Assembly: GCA_009782655.1 (NCBI GenBank)
Contig: WRIQ01000104.1
Location: forward strand, 1 to 5,138
Direction of reading: 5' to 3'
DNA: 5,138 bases
Source: Prolixibacteraceae bacterium
GTDB taxonomy: Bacteria > Bacteroidota > Bacteroidia > Bacteroidales > Prolixibacteraceae
Part shown: positions 1 through 5,138 of the stretch, piece after piece
Position numbering within the stretch: position 1 is the stretch's first letter
Layout: each line of letters begins with the position of its first letter
Notes under the pieces: model-generated
What the model was told of the DNA's origin: nothing
Database searches by the model: none
What the model saw: the letters and a program-made list of their open reading frames with translations, nothing else
Translations under genes and position numbers: made by a program

Positions 1-682
1 CCTTGATAAATTCGATGAAAAAGCGGGCGGTAAAAATTAAAATAAAAAACATGCCGAGCAAGAATCCGGGGCGGTTTTTTACCGACGTTTTTCGGTAGAA
101 ATACATCAAAATTCCAAAAGAAAGCACATACGCCAAAGCCTCATAGATTTGAGTAGGATGCTTGGGAACCGTTTCGCCGGTGCGCACAAAAATGAATCCC
201 CAAGGGAAGTTGGTTTCAATACCGTAGATTTCGGAATTCATCAGGTTTCCCATGCGGATAAAAGCGCCCACCAAAGCCGTGGGAACAGCAATCCTGTCGA
301 GCGACCATAACATTGTGCGTTTGGTCACCACTTTCGAATGAATAAACAGGGCGATGATAATTCCCAAAGCGCCGCCGTGACTGGCAAGCCCGCCATGCCA
401 AATTTTGAAAATCTCGGCCGGATGCTGGGAATAAAAATCCCAATTGTAGAAAAGGACATGCCCCAGCCTCGATCCCACAATCGTAGCAATGATGATGTAA
501 AAGAAAAGGCTGTCGATCCATTTCTGGTTTACTTTTTCGGAACGCAACATCCGCTCGCCAATCAAATAGCCGATAAGGAAACCGCCTGCAAACAACAAAC
601 CGTACCACCGAACCGCCAAGGACCCAACAGCGAATAATTCGGGGGAAGCATCCCAAGTTATAAAATTAACCAACTGAAACAT
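1..682 (-). CDS. lgt: Prolipoprotein diacylglyceryl transferase (3' end cut by the window edge)
   Basis: Lgt is an inner-membrane enzyme that moves the diacylglyceryl group of phosphatidylglycerol onto the lipobox cysteine of prolipoproteins, the first step of lipoprotein maturation. The window shows 227 residues from the ATG at 682-680; the family is usually about 260-290 residues, so the C-terminal end lies beyond the left edge. Visible family marks are RWYGLLFAGG (25-34), HGGLASHGGALG (96-107), the Lgt signature RMGNLMNSEIYG (143-154), HPTQIYEA (175-182) and ARFFIEF (219-225). Residues matching those important in E. coli Lgt are present: Y27, H102, R143, N146, E151, G154, R220 and E224. 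Several hydrophobic segments (about 17-41, 58-79, 99-115, 183-195, 206-224) fit a polytopic membrane protein. The start is fixed by an in-frame TAA nine bases upstream; there is no Shine-Dalgarno sequence, as is common in Bacteroidota. It follows secA by 87 bp on the same strand and may share its transcript. The identification is secure. Confidence 0.96.
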   Translation of the reverse strand, partial: MFQLVNFITWDASPELFAVGSLAVRWYGLLFAGGFLIGYLIGERMLRSEKVNQKWIDSLFFYIIIATIVGSRLGHVLFYNWDFYSQHPAEIFKIWHGGLASHGGALGIIIALFIHSKVVTKRTMLWSLDRIAVPTALVGAFIRMGNLMNSEIYGIETNFPWGFIFVRTGETVPKHPTQIYEALAYVLSFGILMYFYRKTSVKNRPGFLLGMFFILIFTARFFIEFIK

Positions 683-769
683 AATAGTTTAAATTTTATT
701 CATAATTTAGTTATGTATGATGCGAAAATTCCGGTATTCGACTTTTGAAATTACCATTTGTCAATTTTT
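683..769 (-). other. secA-lgt intergenic gap with a five-codon mini-ORF
   Basis: This 87-bp AT-rich gap separates the secA stop from the lgt start. I see no GC-rich hairpin followed by a T-tract and no good TAnnTTTG promoter, so read-through from secA into lgt is plausible. A tiny reading frame (ATG at 703-701, coding MNKI, TAA at 691-689) ends six bases before the lgt ATG and is in the same frame. Its stop is useful because it rules out an upstream lgt start. Whether the mini-ORF is translated cannot be judged; chance occurrence is likely in such AT-rich DNA. Confidence 0.4.
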
Positions 770-3700
770 TTAATTTCCTCCCGCGCCGTGGCACTGTTTA
801 TATTTTTTGCCGCTCCCGCAAGGGCAAGGCTCGTTTCGTCCTACTCTTTTTTCCACTTTAATGGGTTCAGTGCGCGTTTTTTGCTGGGTTTGCGTAATGG
901 CTCCTTCCATGGGATTCGACGCCGTTGTCAAATCGTTTTTCTGCGTACGGTAACGGCTCATATCGGTACGTTTCCGCTCTGCCGCCTCGCGCACCTGCTC
1001 AGGGTTTTGAATCGGAATATTCCCTTTCATCAGCGTCGAAACAATATCCTTGTTGACTTTATTCACCATCACCTTAAACAGGTTGAACGATTCAAATTTA
1101 TATATCAGTAACGGATCTTTCTGCTCGTAAGAAGCGTTTTGCACCGACTGTTTCAGGTCGTCCATTTCGCGCAGTTGCTCTTTCCACGCTTCATCGATGG
1201 TATTCAGCACAATATGTTTCTGGTAGGATTTCACCAGCTCTTTCCCTTTGTTCTTATAAGCCTTTTCCAAGTTGCAGACAATCTGGTACAGGCGGCGGCC
1301 ATCGGATATGGGAACAACAATATTGGTGTAGAGATGCGATTTATTCTCGTACACATTCTTGATAACAGGATAAGCCTGTTTTGAGATGAAACTCACTTTG
1401 CGGTTGTATGAATCGATTATCGCCTGATAGATTCTGTCGATAATCTCGTTGGCGTTCATCGTTTTAAATTCGTCAGTGTTAACCGGCGATTCAATGGACA
1501 AATGCCGCATCAGTTCGAGGTTGAAATCTTCAAATTCGTTCGATCCATGATAATCGTTCACCAAGCTTTCCGCCGAATCGTCCATCATGTTGAGTACATC
1601 CACATCGAGGCGCTCGCCGAACAAAGCGTGCCGCCGTTTTTTGTAGATGACCTCGCGCTGCGAATTCATCACATCGTCGTATTCGAGAAGGCGCTTGCGA
1701 ATTCCGAAGTTGTTTTCTTCTACTTTTTTCTGCGCTCTTTCAATCGATTTGGAAATCATGGAAGCCTGAATCACTTCACCCTCTTTCAGTCCGAGGCGAT
1801 CCATCATTCCTGCAATACGGTCGGAGCCAAAAAGCCGCATGAGGTCGTCTTCCAGCGAAACAAAAAACTGCGACGAGCCGGGGTCTCCCTGCCTTCCGGC
1901 GCGTCCGCGCAACTGCCGGTCTACGCGTCGGGACTCGTGCCTTTCGGTGCCGATTATGGCTAAGCCGCCGGCGTCACGCACTTCGGGCGTCAGCTTGATG
2001 TCGGTTCCCCTGCCCGCCATATTGGTGGCAATGGTCACCATTTTTTTGTGTCCGGCTTCGGCAACAATATCGGCTTCACGGGCGTGTAGCTTGGCATTCA
2101 AAACGTTGTGGTGAATGCCTTTCATCTTGAGCATACGGCTCAGAAGTTCCGAAATCTCCACCGATGTTGTTCCCACCAGAACGGGGCGGCCTTCGTTGTG
2201 CAGGCGGCTTATTTCGTCGATAACAGCACTGTATTTTTCGCGTTTGGTTTTGTAAACCAAATCGTTGTGGTCATCGCGAACAATCGATTCGTTGGTAGGA
2301 ATAACCACAACTTCCAACTTGTAGATGTCCCAAAATTCTCCCGCTTCGGTTTCAGCGGTTCCGGTCATGCCAGCCAGTTTGTGGTACATCCTGAAATAGT
2401 TTTGCAGCGTGATGGTTGCGAAAGTTTGTGTCGCCGCCTCTACTTTAACGCGCTCCTTGGCTTCTATGGCCTGATGCAAACCGTCGGAATAACGGCGCCC
2501 TTCCATGATACGGCCTGTTTGTTCGTCCACAATTTTCACTTTGTTGTCGATAACCACATATTCAACATCTATCTCGAACATGGTGTAGGCTTTCAGCAAC
2601 TGGTTGATGGTATGTACACGTTCCGATTTTACGGCATAATCCTGCATCAACTCATCTTTTTTCTCCTGAACCTCTTCATTAGAAAGCGATGAGTTTTCGA
2701 GTTCGGCAATTTCAGCGCCCATATCGGGCAAAATGAAAAAAGTGGGATCGGAAAAACCTTCCGATATCAAGTCGATTCCTTTGTCGGTCAGATCCACCGA
2801 ATTGTGTTTTTCCTCGATCACGAAAAAGAGCGGATCCGTGACAATGTGCATATTTTTATTGTTGTCCTGCATGTAATAGTTTTCTGTTTTCTGCAGGATC
2901 GCTTTCATTCCTTCTTCACTCAGGAATTTTATCAGCGCTTTATTTTTTGGCAAACCTTTGTGGGCTCTCAGCAACAGCAAGCCGCCTTCTTTCTTTTCCT
3001 CGTCGGTAGCGTCCGGCTTGGTAAGCAGTTTGCGAGCTTCGGTGAATGTGGAATTGACAAATTCGCGTTGAACTCTATTGAGTCTTTCCACATAAGGTTT
3101 CAGCTCTTCGAACTGCTGTTTGTCGCCTTTTGGCACCGGTCCGGAAATGATGAGCGGAGTGCGTGCATCGTCTATCAAAACCGAGTCAACCTCGTCGACA
3201 ATGGCGTAGTGATGCTTGCGCTGCACCAAATCTTCGGGGTTAATGGCCATATTGTCGCGCAGGTAATCGAAACCGAATTCGTTGTTGGTTCCATAAGTCA
3301 CGTCGGCATTGTAGGCAGCCCTTCGCGCTTCCGAGTTGGGCTGGTGCTTGTCGATACAATCTACCGTCAATCCGTGAAATTCGAAAATCGGGCCCATCCA
3401 TTCGGAGTCGCGCTTAGAAAGGTAGTCGTTAACCGTAACCACATGAACGCCGCGTCCGGCCAGAGCATTGAGGAAAACGGGCAGCGTAGCCACCAGAGTT
3501 TTTCCTTCGCCGGTGGCCATTTCAGCAATCTTACCGCTGTGGAGAGCCACGCCGCCAATGAGCTGTACGTCGTAGTGCACCATGTTCCAGATTATTTCGT
3601 TTCCGCCGGCCATCCATTTGTTTTTCCATATGGCTTTATCGCCTTCGATAATCACATGCGAGCGAGCGGCCGCCAAATCGCGGTCATAATCAAGGGCGGT

Positions 3701-4090
3701 GGTAACTACCGTTTCGCTGTGTGTGAATCTGTTAGCGGTTTCTTTTACGATGGCAAAAGCAGTGGGCAAAATCTCTTTTAGCACCGCTTCCAGTTTTTCC
3801 AGAATTATATCCTCCAGCTTATCAACGCGTTCGTATATCTTTTCGCTATCCTGAATTTCGACTTCCTCAACTTCCTGCCTGAGTTTTTCAATTTCATCAA
3901 CTTCAGCTTGAATACGCTCGTTTATAATGTTTTTCAACTTGAATGTTTCTCCACGAATATCGTCGTTGCAAAGTTTGTTTACCCTTTCCCATTCTTTGTT
4001 GACAGAAGCGACAACAGGATTTATTTCTGCAATATCTCTGTCGGATTTATTGCCCAGAATTTTACCTAAAATTTTAGTGACAAATGCCAT
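770..4090 (-). CDS. secA: Preprotein translocase ATPase SecA, Bacteroidota long form
   Basis: SecA is the cytoplasmic motor ATPase that pushes unfolded preproteins through SecYEG. The gene is complete at 1106 residues, against 901 in E. coli, and fits the roughly 1,100 residues usual in Bacteroidota. NBD1 carries the Walker A motif GEGKT (194-198, Lys197) and the DEAD-type box DEVDS (299-303). The preprotein cross-linking region lies at about 319-515, followed by [18 protein letters not shown] (523-540). NBD2 has [11 protein letters not shown] (688-698) and the arginine-finger motif [13 protein letters not shown] (726-738). The helical scaffold and two-helix finger follow (W969 to F1005), with the finger-tip tyrosine kept as Y988. 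The tail ends in a zinc site, C1089, C1091, C1100 and H1101, which in other SecA proteins binds SecB and phospholipid. Extra segments relative to E. coli lie at about 60-105, 123-170, 325-430 and 440-490. The ATG at 4090-4088 matches the expected SecA N-terminus ([15 protein letters not shown]); the upstream leader is AT-rich without a Shine-Dalgarno sequence. No SecM-like regulator is seen upstream. Confidence 0.98.
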   Translation of the reverse strand: MAFVTKILGKILGNKSDRDIAEINPVVASVNKEWERVNKLCNDDIRGETFKLKNIINERIQAEVDEIEKLRQEVEEVEIQDSEKIYERVDKLEDIILEKLEAVLKEILPTAFAIVKETANRFTHSETVVTTALDYDRDLAAARSHVIIEGDKAIWKNKWMAGGNEIIWNMVHYDVQLIGGVALHSGKIAEMATGEGKTLVATLPVFLNALAGRGVHVVTVNDYLSKRDSEWMGPIFEFHGLTVDCIDKHQPNSEARRAAYNADVTYGTNNEFGFDYLRDNMAINPEDLVQRKHHYAIVDEVDSVLIDDARTPLIISGPVPKGDKQQFEELKPYVERLNRVQREFVNSTFTEARKLLTKPDATDEEKKEGGLLLLRAHKGLPKNKALIKFLSEEGMKAILQKTENYYMQDNNKNMHIVTDPLFFVIEEKHNSVDLTDKGIDLISEGFSDPTFFILPDMGAEIAELENSSLSNEEVQEKKDELMQDYAVKSERVHTINQLLKAYTMFEIDVEYVVIDNKVKIVDEQTGRIMEGRRYSDGLHQAIEAKERVKVEAATQTFATITLQNYFRMYHKLAGMTGTAETEAGEFWDIYKLEVVVIPTNESIVRDDHNDLVYKTKREKYSAVIDEISRLHNEGRPVLVGTTSVEISELLSRMLKMKGIHHNVLNAKLHAREADIVAEAGHKKMVTIATNMAGRGTDIKLTPEVRDAGGLAIIGTERHESRRVDRQLRGRAGRQGDPGSSQFFVSLEDDLMRLFGSDRIAGMMDRLGLKEGEVIQASMISKSIERAQKKVEENNFGIRKRLLEYDDVMNSQREVIYKKRRHALFGERLDVDVLNMMDDSAESLVNDYHGSNEFEDFNLELMRHLSIESPVNTDEFKTMNANEIIDRIYQAIIDSYNRKVSFISKQAYPVIKNVYENKSHLYTNIVVPISDGRRLYQIVCNLEKAYKNKGKELVKSYQKHIVLNTIDEAWKEQLREMDDLKQSVQNASYEQKDPLLIYKFESFNLFKVMVNKVNKDIVSTLMKGNIPIQNPEQVREAAERKRTDMSRYRTQKNDLTTASNPMEGAITQTQQKTRTEPIKVEKRVGRNEPCPCGSGKKYKQCHGAGGN

Positions 4091-4122
4091 ATCATGTATT
4101 ATTAAATTCTTAATCGGTAGCG

Positions 4123-4153
4123 CAAATGTAGTTATTTGTCAGGCTTTAAAAAA
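4123..4153 (-). promoter_or_regulatory. Probable Bacteroidota-type promoter of secA
   Basis: Read on the minus strand, TACATTTG (4130-4123) matches the Bacteroidota -7 consensus TAnnTTTG at every fixed position. A 19-base spacer separates it from TTTT (4153-4150), which lies where the -33 element (TTTG) is expected and matches three of its four bases. The end of the -7 box is 32 bases from the secA ATG, so a short leader of roughly 25-30 bases would follow. The leader is AT-rich with no Shine-Dalgarno sequence, in keeping with the phylum. The position between a terminator and the gene start supports the call; the weak -33 element is the main doubt. Confidence 0.65.
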
Positions 4154-4212
4154 TTCCTGCCACAATTTAACCTTTGAGCCACCCCGCTATTAACCAAAAA
4201 ATAAAGCCTGAC
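4138..4212. repeat. Perfect 11-bp inverted repeat between terminator and secA promoter
   Basis: GTCAGGCTTTA at 4138-4148 is repeated as its exact reverse complement, TAAAGCCTGAC, at 4202-4212, with 53 bases between the arms. The right arm is also the 3' side of the terminator hairpin of the upstream ABC gene. The left arm lies inside the spacer between the proposed -7 and -33 elements of secA. A third, slightly diverged copy (TTTGTCATGCTTT, 4220-4232) matches the left copy and its flank (TTTGTCAGGCTTT, 4135-4147) at 12 of 13 positions. The repeat is seen directly; a role as operator or RNA structure is only inference. Confidence 0.6.
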
Positions 4213-4232
4213 GTGAGATTTTGTCATGCTTT
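4196..4232 (-). terminator. Intrinsic terminator of the ABC exporter gene
   Basis: On the minus strand the stem begins with the first base after the ABC stop codon. AAAGCATGAC (4232-4223) pairs with GTCAGGCTTT (4212-4203), giving nine pairs and one A-G mismatch around a ten-base loop. One A and then six T (4201-4196) follow. Hairpin plus T-tract directly behind a stop codon is the classic Rho-independent layout. The stem is only moderately GC-rich and has a mismatch, so termination may be incomplete. Confidence 0.75.
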
Positions 4233-5138
4233 CTATTCAAACTGACCGGTATAAAGTTCATAATATCGACCTTTTCGTTCCAACAATTTACGATGGGGGC
4301 CTCTTTCAATTATCCTGCCATTCTCGATAACGATGATTTCGTCTGCATTTTGGACAGTTGAAAGCCTGTGGGCGATGATGAAGCTTGTGCGTCCTTCCAT
4401 CAGTTTATCCATGCCTTTCTGTATGAGGATTTCGGTGCGCGTATCAACGTCGCTGGTGGCCTCGTCGAGCAGCAGGATGGGCGGATTGGCAATGGCTGCA
4501 CGGGCAATGTTGAGCAGTTGGCGTTGCCCCTGACTGAGGTTTGAGCCGTCTTCTTTCAGCTCCGTTTGGTAGCCCGCGGGAAGCCGCGTGATGAAGGAAT
4601 GGGCGGCTGCCAATTTTGCAGCCTTAATAACTTCCTCGTCGGTGGCTGCCAATTTTCCATAGCGTATATTTTCCATCACCGTCCCCGAAAAAAGGTGGGT
4701 GTCCTGCAAAACAAAAGCCATGGAATTGCGCAAATCGTCGCGGCTCATGTTGCGAATGGGAATTCCGTCGATGAGCACTTTCCCCGACTGCACATCATAG
4801 AAACGGGGAAGAATATTGAAAATGGTTGTTTTTCCGGCGCCTGTTGAGCCAACCAACGCCGTTTTCTTCCCGGGCGCCGCATGAAGCGAAATATTTTTCA
4901 GCACCGGTTTCTCTGGCTCGTAGGCAAAACTGACGTTGCTGAATAGGATATCGCCTTTGAGCTTTCCTTCTATTCTGGCAGGGTTTTCCGTGTCGTCCAC
5001 GGTTTCGGGCGCTTCGTCGATAACTTGGAAAATACGCTCGGCGCCGGCAATGGCAGCCTGCAAACTGTTGTATTGATTGGCCAACTCATTGACAGGCCTC
5101 CCGAATTGCCGCGAATATTGCAAAAACGCCGCCAGTCC
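4233..5138 (-). CDS. ABC exporter, fused membrane and ATPase domains (5' end cut by the window edge)
   Basis: This is the C-terminal half of an ABCB/MsbA-type exporter: 301 residues in the window, with no start codon visible. Such proteins are usually about 580-620 residues, so roughly 300 residues, most of the transmembrane domain, lie past the right edge. Residues 1-35 (GLAAFLQYSRQFGRPVNELA onward) are the end of the membrane domain and the linker; the TTG at 5123 is an internal leucine codon, not a start. The nucleotide-binding domain is complete: A-loop Tyr73, Walker A GSTGAGKTT (97-105), Q-loop Gln125, signature LSQGQ (201-205), Walker B ILLLDE with catalytic Glu226, D-loop SDVD (229-232) and switch His257. 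ATP hydrolysis should therefore be intact. The form LSQGQRQLL with ATSDVDTRTE resembles multidrug or lipid exporters of the LmrA/YheHI kind; the substrate cannot be told. A neighbouring half-transporter partner, if there is one, would lie beyond the right edge. An intrinsic terminator follows directly, separating it from secA. Confidence 0.93.
   Translation of the reverse strand, partial: GLAAFLQYSRQFGRPVNELANQYNSLQAAIAGAERIFQVIDEAPETVDDTENPARIEGKLKGDILFSNVSFAYEPEKPVLKNISLHAAPGKKTALVGSTGAGKTTIFNILPRFYDVQSGKVLIDGIPIRNMSRDDLRNSMAFVLQDTHLFSGTVMENIRYGKLAATDEEVIKAAKLAAAHSFITRLPAGYQTELKEDGSNLSQGQRQLLNIARAAIANPPILLLDEATSDVDTRTEILIQKGMDKLMEGRTSFIIAHRLSTVQNADEIIVIENGRIIERGPHRKLLERKGRYYELYTGQFE

Noticed and set aside
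216..656. A 146-residue minus-strand reading frame within lgt
   Set aside because: It is a shifted-frame shadow. The overlapping frame starting at 682 gives a clear Lgt protein with all family motifs, whereas this one is rich in Arg and Cys and lacks any recognisable domain.
733..761. TTGACA-N17-TCGAAT on the minus strand upstream of lgt as a possible promoter
   Set aside because: It resembles the E. coli sigma-70 pattern, but Bacteroidota use a TTTG / TAnnTTTG pattern, and the proposed -10 element is a poor match.
747..777. GAAATTA / TAATTTC inverted repeat across the secA stop codon as a possible terminator
   Set aside because: The stem is only seven mostly A-T pairs with a 17-base loop, overlaps the stop codon, and has no T-tract after it in the transcription direction.
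2804..3781. A 325-residue plus-strand open frame antisense to secA, and several shorter plus-strand frames across 758-4193
   Set aside because: They lie opposite strongly conserved SecA coding sequence, have the biased Phe, His and Val-rich composition of antisense shadows, and show no start context or domain.
4333..4847. Plus-strand open frames antisense to the ABC exporter
   Set aside because: They oppose conserved ATPase motifs and have no recognisable features of their own.
5121..5123. TTG as the start codon of the ABC exporter
   Set aside because: The frame stays open to the window edge and the upstream residues GLAAF continue the normal end of an ABC exporter membrane domain, so the gene is truncated by the window.

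Overview
The window looks like a chromosomal segment from a member of the phylum Bacteroidota, probably Bacteroidales or a related order. Three things support this. The SecA is about 1,100 residues long and carries the extra segments typical of that phylum. The Lgt has the Bacteroidota-like form of the family signature (GNLMNSEIYG). The promoter in front of secA has a TAnnTTTG -7 element, and neither complete start region has a Shine-Dalgarno sequence. Genus or species cannot be read from the sequence.

All three genes are on the minus strand, so the transcription order runs from right to left. At the right edge is the 3' half of an ABC exporter gene (4233-5138), cut off by the window, so most of its membrane domain is missing. 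An intrinsic terminator starts directly after its stop codon (4196-4232). The 142-bp gap that follows holds this terminator and a Bacteroidota-type promoter for secA. It also holds three related copies of a 10-13 bp motif that tie the terminator and the promoter together. secA (770-4090) is complete. After 87 bp without a convincing terminator comes lgt (1-682), which is complete at its start but runs off the left edge.

secA and lgt work one after the other in protein export. SecA drives preproteins, including prolipoproteins, through SecYEG, and Lgt then attaches diacylglycerol to the lipobox cysteine of prolipoproteins in the inner membrane. The lack of a clear terminator between them allows co-transcription, although this is not proven. 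The ABC exporter appears to be a separate transcription unit.

This is mostly ordinary housekeeping sequence. I found no mobile element, CRISPR array, RNA gene or novel system. The most interesting non-coding feature is the repeated motif in the gap between the exporter gene and secA.
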